This document shows positions 6,611 to 12,883 of a stretch of 13,869 bases of DNA, piece after piece. Made by a program: the position numbers and the translations under genes. Source of the stretch: Frigididesulfovibrio sp031551885 (GTDB lineage: Bacteria > Desulfobacterota > Desulfovibrionia > Desulfovibrionales > Desulfovibrionaceae); NCBI GenBank assembly GCA_031551885.1, contig JAVBMX010000040.1, forward strand, positions 1 to 13,869, given 5' to 3'. The notes beneath the pieces are model-generated. The model was not told the DNA's origin, searched no databases, and saw only the letters and a list, made by a program, of their open reading frames with translations. Positions within the stretch are counted from its first letter, which is position 1. Each line of letters opens with the position of its first letter.

Positions 6611-6642
6611 GAGCGGATGAGCATTGAAAGATGCATCCGCTC
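6611..6642 (+). other. Stem-loop following the ProC-like gene
   Basis: Arms GAGCGGATG (6611-6619) and CATCCGCTC (6634-6642) pair perfectly. After a two-base bulge, CAT/ATG extends the stem around the loop TGAAAG. It starts 15 bases after the stop codon. There is no T run, so it looks more like an mRNA 3'-end stabiliser or part of a Rho-dependent end than an intrinsic terminator. Confidence 0.45.
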
Positions 6643-6951
6643 CAACGGCCGCGCTGAGGACACCCGCGGGTCCGTTCGGAAGTCCGCAGGCAATATGGCT
6701 TCAGAGACAATTTCAAGGGAAAATCGCTTCACGTCGCATTCGACTGTGGAGTCGCCACGTCCACTTGCGAGGCAGGGAAGAAAAGCATAGAAGAAACAGG
6801 TGATTGTGTGGACCTTTTTATCAGCCCGCATAACCGCCGTACACGACTTTGCCGTGACGCGTTTTTGTCGTCGACAGATGAGGCCGTATGTCTTCTGTGG
6901 TCCTTCCGTTCGTCCGCCCGCGTGGCGGATGTTGTTCGCCTCCCTTTCGGA

Positions 6952-7014
6952 GGCGGTCATGAACCGTCTCCTTTGCCGGCGCGGGTCGCTCGGCATTCTT
7001 CCACTTCCTCCTGA
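6952..7014 (+). repeat. Imperfect tandem repeat, copy 1
   Basis: This unit begins GGCGGTCATGA and ends CTCCTGA. It shares a perfect 24-base core (6975-6998) with copy 2 at 7080-7141, 128 bases further on. It contains the start of a 43-codon frame (6959-7090) with GGAGG five bases upstream of the ATG; that Shine-Dalgarno is also the right arm of a hairpin at 6938-6954. Confidence 0.6.
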
Positions 7015-7079
7015 ACGGCGCGGCCTGATCGTCCGCCGATTCGACAGTACGGGTTTTATGGTTCCGTTCCCGGCGCGGG

Positions 7080-7141
7080 GGCGGCCATGAGCCGCGTCTT
7101 TCGCCGGCGCGGGTCGCTCGGCATTCCGCTTTCCCTCCTGA
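7080..7141 (+). repeat. Imperfect tandem repeat, copy 2
   Basis: This is the second copy, with the perfect core at 7103-7126. It contains the ATG (7087) of a 34-codon frame ending at 7191. That ATG overlaps the TGA of the first small frame as ATGA. The two predicted peptides start alike (MNRLLCRRGSLGI and MSRVFRRRGSLGI) and then diverge. It may be chance coding within a noncoding duplication. Confidence 0.6.
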
Positions 7142-7276
7142 CCACAAACCCGCTTGAGGGTCTTTTCGTTCCGTCCGCCCGGCCGCCGTGAGTGCGCCCG
7201 CAGACGCCCGGAACGGCGTCCGCGCATGGGAGGAGGTTTTCTTTACAGCAATCATATCACCGCATACGGAGTCATC

Positions 7277-8401
7277 ATGAGCACCGCTGCCGGCACATCC
7301 TGCCAACGCACCGAGAACTTTCTGGCTTCATCCAAGGGCATCATCCTGGCGGGCGGGATCATCGGGATCCTGGCCGCTTTACTGCAATATTTCGGCAATC
7401 CCGGCAACATGGGCATCTGCGTGGCCTGCTTTGAGCGCGACATCGCCGGGGCGCTCGGTCTGCATCAGGCCAAGGTTGTGCAGTACCTGCGCCCGGAAAT
7501 CATCGGTCTGGGCTTGGGGGCCTTCATCGCGGCCTTGGCCGCGCGCGAGTTTTCCCCGCGCGGCGGGTCGTCCCCCCTGGTTCGTCTGCTTCTGGGCGTT
7601 GTCGCGGCGTTGGGCGCATTGGTCTTTCTGGGCTGCCCCTGGCGGGCCGTCCTGCGTCTGGCCGGCGGCGACGGTAACGCGCTGCTCGGTATCGTCGGCT
7701 TGGCTGCGGGCATCTTCCTTGGGTCGCAGTTTTTGCGCCGGGGATACTCTTTGGGCCAATCCAAGCCGCAGCCTCACGTTATGGGGCTGCTTTTCCCGGC
7801 CGTTCTGGTCGGTCTTTTGGTTTTACGGATTATCTTCGCGCCCGTGGAAGGGCAGGAACAGAGCGGCATCCTCTGGTATTCCCTGAAGGGTCCCGGCTCC
7901 CAGCACGCGGCCTTGCTGCTTTCCCTCGGGGCCGGTTTGGCCGCCGGGTTTCTGGCCCAGCGCAGCCGGTTCTGCACCGTCGGGGCTTTCCGGGACATCT
8001 TCCTGCACAAGAGCTTCCACCTGTTTTCCGGGCTTGCCGCCCTCGGCCTCGCGGCCTTTGCCGTGAACTTGGCGGTGGGGCAGTTCCATCCCGGTTTTGA
8101 AGGGCAGCCCATCGCCCACACAGACGGTTTGTGGAATTTCCTGGGTATGCTGGTGGCCGGTCTGGCCTTTGCCCTGGGCGGCGGATGCCCCGGCCGGCAG
8201 CTCTTCGCCGGGGGCGAGGGCAGCTCCGATGCCGCCTTGTTCGCCTTGGGCATGCTGTTCGGCGGGGCCATGGCCCATCGCCTGGGCACCGCAAGTTCCG
8301 CGACCGGTGTCGGTCCCAACGGTCCCCTGGCCGTGGGCATCGGGTTGGCCTTCTGCCTGCTGATCGCCTTTTGCTTCACCCGCCGCCGCGCGGCGGCGTG
8401 A
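7277..8401 (+). CDS. yedE: YedE-type selenium-metabolism membrane protein (YeeE/YedE family transporter)
   Basis: This 374-residue, very hydrophobic protein has about nine or ten membrane helices (clear ones near 20-38, 74-90, 101-120, 136-152, 168-188, 211-227, 250-268, 286-302, 318-333, 350-367). It matches the YeeE/YedE family, whose members move small sulfur species across the inner membrane. The conserved cysteine sites are present: Cys48 and Cys51 (GICVACFERD), Cys120 (LGCPWR), Cys233 (RSRFCTVG) and Cys304 (GGCPGRQL). The two-half layout with these motifs fits the subfamily named for selenium metabolism, usually found near selenium genes such as yedF, although no yedF partner is present here. 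ATG 7277 is preferred, with GGAG five bases upstream; the in-frame extension upstream is Arg-rich, unrelated and overlaps the repeat region. It sits about 5 kb from the selC attachment site. The substrate is not shown by sequence. Confidence 0.85.
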   Translation: MSTAAGTSCQRTENFLASSKGIILAGGIIGILAALLQYFGNPGNMGICVACFERDIAGALGLHQAKVVQYLRPEIIGLGLGAFIAALAAREFSPRGGSSPLVRLLLGVVAALGALVFLGCPWRAVLRLAGGDGNALLGIVGLAAGIFLGSQFLRRGYSLGQSKPQPHVMGLLFPAVLVGLLVLRIIFAPVEGQEQSGILWYSLKGPGSQHAALLLSLGAGLAAGFLAQRSRFCTVGAFRDIFLHKSFHLFSGLAALGLAAFAVNLAVGQFHPGFEGQPIAHTDGLWNFLGMLVAGLAFALGGGCPGRQLFAGGEGSSDAALFALGMLFGGAMAHRLGTASSATGVGPNGPLAVGIGLAFCLLIAFCFTRRRAAA

Positions 8402-8403
8402 GG

Positions 8404-8500
8404 CTGTATGCCTCCGGCGGCCGGGGGAGGTGACCTCCCCCGAACCCCCTCAATGTGAAAACCCCGCGCACGCGGGGTTTTCACATTGAGGGCATACAGG
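8404..8500. terminator. Three-way inverted-repeat structure downstream of yedE
   Basis: A perfect 22-base inverted repeat (8447-8468 with 8471-8492) with a two-base centre forms a GC-topped hairpin with AAAA/TTTT in the middle of the stem. Outside it, CTGTATGCC (8404-8412) pairs with GGCATACAG (8491-8499). Between the outer and inner left arms sits a second hairpin, GGGGGAGGT/ACCTCCCCC (8423-8441). Together they can form a branched cruciform-like fold three bases after the yedE stop. It probably ends transcription, perhaps from either side. Parts resemble the composite structure at 10446-10550. Confidence 0.6.
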
Positions 8501-8525
8501 GATGAAACCTGTTGCCGCGGATGAA

Positions 8526-8672
8526 AGAAGTCGGCTGAAAATCAGAATTTTTGCGTTCTGCCAAGGAAGGCGAGGTCCGGGCGGAGCGATGTGTATTGCT
8601 GCATACATGAGCTTCGCACGGAGCGAGCCTGACGCGGGCAGAGCGCAAAAAAGCGATTTTCAGCCGACTTCT
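8526..8672. repeat. 147-base long imperfect hairpin, possible dispersed element or bidirectional terminator
   Basis: Outer arms of 18 bases (8526-8543 and 8655-8672) are perfectly complementary. Inside them TTGCGTTCTGCC (8551-8562) pairs with GGCAGAGCGCAA (8637-8648) with one wobble. The middle holds further partial pairs up to a TGTAT/ATACA tip. The right end overlaps the stop codon of the minus-strand exported-protein gene. Read on the minus strand the outer arm is followed by six T, so it can terminate that gene. The size and internal symmetry look like a mobile miniature element or a structured RNA. Confidence 0.6.
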
Positions 8673-9234
8673 ACGGTTTAATGGCCGTGAAGATCACGAC
8701 ATATTCCGGGGTTTCCAGAGCGCCGGAAGTGGTCAGGCTCAGCTCGCGGGGCATACCGTCTTTGGCCACGAACGAGCCGGAGACCTTGATTTTCTGCCCT
8801 TTTTGCAGGCCGGTGACCGTGGCGTAGAGCGGAGAATCTTTGGCGATGACGTTCGCGGGGGTATCCATAAGGATTTTCGCGAAGCTGTTCTCCAGGGTGA
8901 TGCCGTCAAAGGTCACGGTCAGCACCACGGCCGGTTTGTCCACAACCAGCTTGCCGATTTGGGAATCGCCTTCGATACGCACGTCCTGGACCACGACGGG
9001 CCAGTCGGTGAAGTCCGCGCCTTTGGCCAAGTAGTCGGCCAAGGCTTTTTTGCGCTCGTCCGAGATGTTGTCCTTCTGGACGCTGGTGCCGTTGTGGTAG
9101 GTCTTGAGCAGGGTTTTATGGAGCGCCGTGAACTCGCCCATGCGCGCGGGCGTGCCCGAGAGTTCCGAGCAGGCCGCGCCGGTGAGCAGGGTCAGTACCA
9201 GAACGCCGAGGGCGGAGAGGGTGGATGCTTTCAT
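8671..9234 (-). CDS. Small exported protein with a possible OB-fold domain
   Basis: This 187-residue protein begins with a clear export signal (MKAS, then a hydrophobic stretch 6-18, then TGAAC). Cys22 could be a lipidation site, but the -3 residue is Gly rather than Leu, so ordinary signal cleavage near residue 21 is equally possible. Residues 80-185 are beta-rich with alternating V/G patterns (VVVQDVRIEG, ATVTGLQKGQKIKVSGSF), reminiscent of OB-fold tRNA_anti-like domains of periplasmic proteins; that assignment is tentative. The ATG at 9234 has GGAGG six bases upstream. It lies 21 bases downstream of folD on the same strand, so the two are probably cotranscribed, though no functional link is apparent. 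Its end overlaps the long hairpin at 8526-8672. Confidence 0.75.
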   Translation of the reverse strand: MKASTLSALGVLVLTLLTGAACSELSGTPARMGEFTALHKTLLKTYHNGTSVQKDNISDERKKALADYLAKGADFTDWPVVVQDVRIEGDSQIGKLVVDKPAVVLTVTFDGITLENSFAKILMDTPANVIAKDSPLYATVTGLQKGQKIKVSGSFVAKDGMPRELSLTTSGALETPEYVVIFTAIKP

Positions 9235-9255
9235 GAGAAACCTCCGGTTGGGGAG

Positions 9256-10212
9256 TTATTTTTTCCTTTTGCCTTGTGGGGACGTTTTGCGCGCTTCTTC
9301 CGGCCCGGCGGTTCCCGCCTTGCCGGCGGCGATGGCGGTCCAGGCGGCGGTGACGGTGTTCTGCATGAGCATGGCGATGGTCATGGGTCCCACGCCGCCG
9401 GGCACGGGGGTGATGCGCCCGGCGACCTTGACGGCGGCTTCAAAATCCACGTCGCCGCGCAGGATGGGTTTGCCGGAAACCGGATGCGTGCCCACGCGGT
9501 TCACGCCCACGTCGATGACCGTGGCCCCGGGCTTGATGTAGTCGGCCGTGATCAGGCCGGGTCTGCCCGCCGCGACGATCAGGATGTCGGCCCGGCGACA
9601 GTGTTTTTTAATGTCGCGCGAACGGGTGTGCAGCACGGTCACGGTGGCGTCGGCGTATTTTTGCGAGAGCATCACGGCCAAGGGTTTGCCCACGATGTTG
9701 GAACGCCCCACCACGACCGTCTCGGCCCCGCGGGTGTCCACGCCGATGCGGCGCAAAATTTCCATGACCCCGGCCGGGGTGCAGGGGCGGAAGCGCACGG
9801 CTTTGCCGCCGATAAGCAGGTTGCCGAGGTTCTCGGGGTGAAAGCCGTCCACGTCTTTCTCCGGAGCGATGGCGTGGAGCACGGCGGTCTCGTCGATGTG
9901 ATCGGGCAGCGGCAGCTGGACCAGAATGCCGTGGATGGCCGGGTCGTTGTTGAAATGGCGGATGCGTTCCAGAAGCACGTCCTGGGGCACCGTCTCGGGC
10001 AGGTTCTCCTGCACTTCATGGAAGCCCAGGGACAACGCCGTTTTGACCTTGAGCGTGACGTAACTGACCGAGGCCGGGTCGCGCCCCACCAAAATGGTCA
10101 CGAGGCCGGGCACCACGCCGTGCTCGGCATGCATCCGGGTCATATCGCGGCGCAAATCCTCGAGCACCGCCTCGCGCACATCCGTGCCCTTGATGATTTC
10201 CGCTTCTTTCAT
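9256..10212 (-). CDS. folD: Methylenetetrahydrofolate dehydrogenase / methenyltetrahydrofolate cyclohydrolase
   Basis: FolD interconverts 5,10-methylene-, 5,10-methenyl- and 10-formyl-tetrahydrofolate in the cytoplasm, linking serine or glycine carbon and formate to purine and formyl-Met synthesis. In this 318-residue protein the active-site residues are Tyr51 and Lys55 (SYVTLKVK), Gln99 (ILVQLPLP) and Asp122 (KDVDGFHPEN). The nucleotide-binding signature VVGRSNIVGKP is at 167-177 and the C-terminal signature PVPGGVGPMT at 269-278. A charged tail of about 25 residues (AGKAGTAGPEEARKTSPQGKRKK) extends past the usual end. ATG 10212 is chosen for family length and GGAG about eight bases upstream; longer in-frame versions lack homology. 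It leads the unit with the exported protein. The leader contains a run of eight C on the coding strand close to the ribosome site. Confidence 0.97.
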   Translation of the reverse strand: MKEAEIIKGTDVREAVLEDLRRDMTRMHAEHGVVPGLVTILVGRDPASVSYVTLKVKTALSLGFHEVQENLPETVPQDVLLERIRHFNNDPAIHGILVQLPLPDHIDETAVLHAIAPEKDVDGFHPENLGNLLIGGKAVRFRPCTPAGVMEILRRIGVDTRGAETVVVGRSNIVGKPLAVMLSQKYADATVTVLHTRSRDIKKHCRRADILIVAAGRPGLITADYIKPGATVIDVGVNRVGTHPVSGKPILRGDVDFEAAVKVAGRITPVPGGVGPMTIAMLMQNTVTAAWTAIAAGKAGTAGPEEARKTSPQGKRKK

Positions 10213-10356
10213 CGTATGCTCCGCGTTGGGTTGGGGGGGGCTCAAACAGTGCTGCGCAGGTCTATCGGCCGGCAGCACTCCCGCAATATGAGTAAGGCTA
10301 TCTTGCAACAACGCGGGTGGCACCCCACCCCCCCCCGGGCAGGGGATTGATTGACT

Positions 10357-10430
10357 CGGCGCATTGTGCGCCTCGCCCTTCGGGCACCGTCGGAAGACCT
10401 CCGGCGTCCATCCGGCTTCCTGCCGGATAG
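10357..10430. repeat. Dispersed intergenic repeat, copy B
   Basis: This stretch aligns in order with 5524-5597: CGGCGCAT, CCTCGCCC, GTCGGAAG, CGTCCAT. It includes hairpins GGCGCA/TGCGCC (10358-10372), GCCC/GGGC, and ATCCGGC/GCCGGAT (10409-10427). The hairpins are better preserved than in copy A. Confidence 0.55.
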
Positions 10431-10445
10431 CCCCTGCGCCCCCAT

Positions 10446-10481
10446 TGTCGGCAAAGCCGCGCTTGCGCGGTTTTGCCGACA
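10446..10481. terminator. 16-pair hairpin, possible terminator between OsmC-type gene and folD
   Basis: Arms at 10446-10461 and 10466-10481 pair over 16 bases with one G-T wobble around loop CTTG. The stem has a GC top and an A/T segment in the middle, as in the structure after yedE. Both stems are followed on one side by TGAGGGGGT and a G-rich hairpin region. There is no long T run, so termination is plausible but not certain. Confidence 0.45.
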
Positions 10482-10557
10482 CATGAGGGGGTCTGGGGGG
10501 AATCATTCCTCCCAGGAGGGATTTGGGGTGGCAACCCCAAAAGCCGTGGCCTAAATT

Positions 10558-10968
10558 TTAAGCCGGCCAGTGAAAGACCACGTGTTTTTCCATGTCCGGG
10601 TGGAGCGAGGCGAACACCGGGCAGGTGCGCACGGCGTGTTCCAGGGCGGACTTTTGGTTTTCGGTATAGGGCAGGTCCGGCATGGTCCAGGCGATTTCCA
10701 GGCGGGCGATGCGCCGGGGGGTCGCGGCCATGACCTTGGTCACTTCCGCTTTCATGCCTTTCAGGTCAAGACCGTGGTTGTTCCCGTACATGGCCATGAT
10801 GGTTGTGGCGCAGGCCGCCGTGGAGGTCGCGCACAGGTCCGTGGGCGAGAAGGCCCGGCCTTGGCCGTTGTTGTCTTTGGGGGCGTCGGTCACGAGGGTC
10901 GCGCCGCTTTCCGCGTGGACGCACTCCACGCGCAGATCGCCTTGATAGGTAAGAGTAACGGTGGCCAT
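10558..10968 (-). CDS. OsmC/Ohr-family protein
   Basis: This 136-residue cytoplasmic protein has the OsmC fold signatures: FSPTDLCATSTAACATTIM (40-58) and the downstream VRTCPVFASLHP (113-124). Cys53 and Cys116 occupy the positions of the redox-active cysteine pair that reduces organic hydroperoxides in Ohr/OsmC proteins. The peroxidase role is therefore likely but not proven, because many family members have other or unknown thiol chemistry. The ATG at 10968 has AAAGGAA about six bases upstream. It begins 27 bases after the stop of the metallo-beta-lactamase gene on the same strand, indicating an operon. In an anaerobe such a protein would help survive oxygen exposure. Confidence 0.92.
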   Translation of the reverse strand: MATVTLTYQGDLRVECVHAESGATLVTDAPKDNNGQGRAFSPTDLCATSTAACATTIMAMYGNNHGLDLKGMKAEVTKVMAATPRRIARLEIAWTMPDLPYTENQKSALEHAVRTCPVFASLHPDMEKHVVFHWPA

Positions 10969-10995
10969 AAGCGTTCCTTTCTTTGCCGGCGGGGG

Positions 10996-12606
10996 TTACA
11001 GTTCCGACAGCAGCCGGGTGATTCTGCTGTTGACCTCGAGCCAGTTGTCGCGGACTTCGGTCTGCATGACCCAGTCTTTGCCGGAAAGCTCGGGCAGCGA
11101 CTTTTCCAGTTGAACGAGCTTGTCGCGGGTGTCGGCCAGGAGCAGATCCCAGTTGATTCGTCTGGGCAGGGCGCCGGCGTCCACCTGAACGAGCACCTCT
11201 TTGCCGGGCACCAGCATAAGCTCCTCGCGGTAAGACGGCGCGACGACGCTCAGCTCGAAGCGTTCTTTGAGCAACCCGGCCAGGGTGGAGATGGATTTTT
11301 CTTCGCCGTGGACCAGAAACACTTTCAGGTCGTTGCGGGCGAAGGCCTTGACCCAATCGAGAATCTGGCTCTGGCCGGCATGGCCGGAAAACCCGCCGAT
11401 GGTGAAAATTTTCGCGGCCACGGCCACGTCTTCGCCAAGAATGGTGATGCGCTTGGCCCCATCGACGATTTTGCGCCCCGGCGTCCCCACGGCCTGATAG
11501 CCCGCGAAGACGATGGAAGCCCCCGATTTCCAGATGTTGTGCCGCAAGTGATGTTTGATGCGCCCGGCGTTGCACATGCCCGAGGCGGAAATGACCACGG
11601 CCGGCCCGGGCCTGTTGTTGATTTCCTGCGACTGGGCCACGCTTTCGGTGTAATGCAGGTTGGGCAGGTCGAGGGGGTCCTCGCCGTTTTCGATATAGCT
11701 GATGGTTTGCCGATCGAAATAGGTCGGATGGGAACGGAAAATCTTCGTGGCTTTGATGGCCAGGGGGCTGTCCACATAGACCGGCAGATCGAGGGGGATC
11801 TTCTTTTCTTTGCGCAGCAAGAACAGGGTGTAAATGATCTCTTGGGTGCGCTCGACGGCGAAGGCCGGGATGATGGTCTTTTCGCCGTTTTTGTAGGCGT
11901 ACATGATGGCTTCGGCCAGTTCGTCCCGGCTTTTGCCTTCATTTTTGTGGTCGCGGTCGCCGTAAGTGGATTCCAGGAACAGGTAGTCGGCCCGGAGCAG
12001 GGGGGAGTCCGGGTCGTCCATCAACAGGGCGTCGGGGCGACCGAGATCTCCGGAGAAGATCAGGCGGGTCACGCCTTCGGCTTCGGCCGCTTCCAGCTCC
12101 AGAAAGGCCGAGCCGAGAATATGCCCGGCGTCGCGGTAAGTGACTTTTATGCCCGGCGCGGGTTCGAAGCTTGCCCCGTAAGTGACCGGCCGCAGCAGAG
12201 AGACGGCCTTTTGGGCGTCTTCGGTGGTGTAGATGGGCTCCACGCTTTGCCGGCCCAGCCGGTTGTTCTTGCGGTTTTGCCACTCGGCTTCGCTTTCCTG
12301 AATGTGCGCGGAATCCAGAAGCATGATGCTGAGCAGATCCTTGGTGGGCTCGGTGCAGTATACCGGGCCGGAAAAACCGTCTTTGACGATGCGGGGCAGC
12401 AGTCCGCTGTGATCGATATGGGCGTGGGTGAGCAGGATGAAGTCCAGCCGCTCGGCCTCGTAGGCGCGGGTGTCGAGGTTGCGCTTTTCGATTTCCGCGT
12501 TGCCTTGGTGCATGCCGCAATCGACGGTGAACAGGGCGGTGTTGGTTTCAACCAGATAGCAGGAGCCCGTGACCGTTTTGGCCGCGCCGAGCAGTTGGAC
12601 CTTCAT
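10996..12606 (-). CDS. Beta-CASP metallo-beta-lactamase-fold RNase-like protein
   Basis: This 536-residue protein belongs to the CPSF/YsiA-like group of zinc-dependent nucleases. The metal motif THAHIDHSG is at 60-68, with VDCGMHQG (28-35), GHILGS (161-166) and FSGDLGR with Asp187 as the further ligands. The beta-CASP insertion follows (from about LFLESTYGDRDH), with a SASGMCNAGRIKHHL block and the RNA-specificity tail GGFSGHAGQSQILDW. Relatives cut RNA or DNA endo- or exonucleolytically; the target here is unknown. The C-terminal 90 residues (about 450-536) are charged and helical and look like an added interaction domain. ATG 12606 has GGAGG seven bases upstream. It is followed closely by the OsmC-family gene. 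Confidence 0.93.
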   Translation of the reverse strand: MKVQLLGAAKTVTGSCYLVETNTALFTVDCGMHQGNAEIEKRNLDTRAYEAERLDFILLTHAHIDHSGLLPRIVKDGFSGPVYCTEPTKDLLSIMLLDSAHIQESEAEWQNRKNNRLGRQSVEPIYTTEDAQKAVSLLRPVTYGASFEPAPGIKVTYRDAGHILGSAFLELEAAEAEGVTRLIFSGDLGRPDALLMDDPDSPLLRADYLFLESTYGDRDHKNEGKSRDELAEAIMYAYKNGEKTIIPAFAVERTQEIIYTLFLLRKEKKIPLDLPVYVDSPLAIKATKIFRSHPTYFDRQTISYIENGEDPLDLPNLHYTESVAQSQEINNRPGPAVVISASGMCNAGRIKHHLRHNIWKSGASIVFAGYQAVGTPGRKIVDGAKRITILGEDVAVAAKIFTIGGFSGHAGQSQILDWVKAFARNDLKVFLVHGEEKSISTLAGLLKERFELSVVAPSYREELMLVPGKEVLVQVDAGALPRRINWDLLLADTRDKLVQLEKSLPELSGKDWVMQTEVRDNWLEVNSRITRLLSEL

Positions 12607-12716
12607 GCAAAACCTCCGGCCGTTTGGCGGGGAAGATTCGGAGTGAGTGAATCCGGGCGGTTTTCAGCGCGGCCCGCGGCCGGAAGGCCCCGGTTTACGC
12701 CAAAACACCCGCGAAA

Positions 12717-12747
12717 GTTATATGCCATGAGACATCACCCCGAGCAA
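12717..12747 (-). promoter_or_regulatory. Putative promoter of the metallo-beta-lactamase/OsmC operon
   Basis: On the minus strand TTGCTC (12747-12742) and TATAAC (12722-12717) are separated by 19 bases, about 110 bases upstream of the start codon. The spacing is long; no better pair was seen. Confidence 0.3.
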
Positions 12748-12812
12748 GCGAAGAAATTTCGGATCCGCGCCGTGCGCGGCGCGGTCGGCCGGGCGATTTC
12801 CCAACCTGGATG

Positions 12813-12841
12813 TTGCCCGAAAACGGGAACCATGTTATTCT
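12813..12841 (+). promoter_or_regulatory. Putative promoter of the GTG-started gene
   Basis: TTGCCC (12813-12818) and TATTCT (12836-12841) have the ideal 17-base spacing. They would give a short leader of about 35 bases carrying AAGGAG at 12872-12877. Confidence 0.45.
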
Positions 12842-12883
12842 CTTCGCCGATTAAGCGCAAATACGTCCCCGAAGGAGCATGAC

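Larger units (their letters stand above)
6597..7276. other. Long intergenic region upstream of the YedE gene
   Basis: These 680 bases hold no gene I can support by homology. From left to right there is a stem-loop after the ProC-like gene, a moderately AT-rich stretch, two adjacent six-pair hairpins (TCCGCC/GGCGGA at 6913-6929 and GCCTCC/GGAGGC at 6938-6954), and a 62-63-base tandem duplication with two tiny coupled frames. Longer frames on both strands are Arg/Pro-rich, differ between the two repeat copies and lack ribosome sites. Confidence 0.5.
10213..10557. other. Intergenic region between OsmC-type gene and folD
   Basis: These 345 bases have no gene. Beside folD there is an eight-base G run (10233-10240), an inverted repeat AGTGCTGC/GCAGCACT (10248-10255 with 10272-10279) and a nine-base C run (10328-10336). 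Then come the second copy of a dispersed repeat, a 16-pair hairpin, and two small hairpins (CCTCC/GGAGG and TTGGGGT/ACCCCAA near 10510-10545) after the OsmC-type stop. The folD promoter should lie in the left part, but I see no convincing boxes. Confidence 0.5.

Noticed and set aside
6541..7306. Long minus-strand frames in the region upstream of yedE
   Set aside because: They are Arg/Pro-rich, begin inside or beyond neighbouring genes, have no ribosome sites, and their apparent internal similarity only reflects the DNA duplication.
8803..10350. 515-codon plus-strand frame opposite folD and the exported protein gene
   Set aside because: It lies antisense to two well-supported genes. The product is His/Gly/Asp-rich with no recognisable domain, a typical mirror frame in GC-rich DNA.
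10570..12882. 770-codon plus-strand frame opposite the OsmC and metallo-beta-lactamase genes
   Set aside because: It is antisense to genes with clear catalytic motifs, has no ribosome site at its start, and has low-complexity composition expected from the third-position GC bias of the opposite strand.
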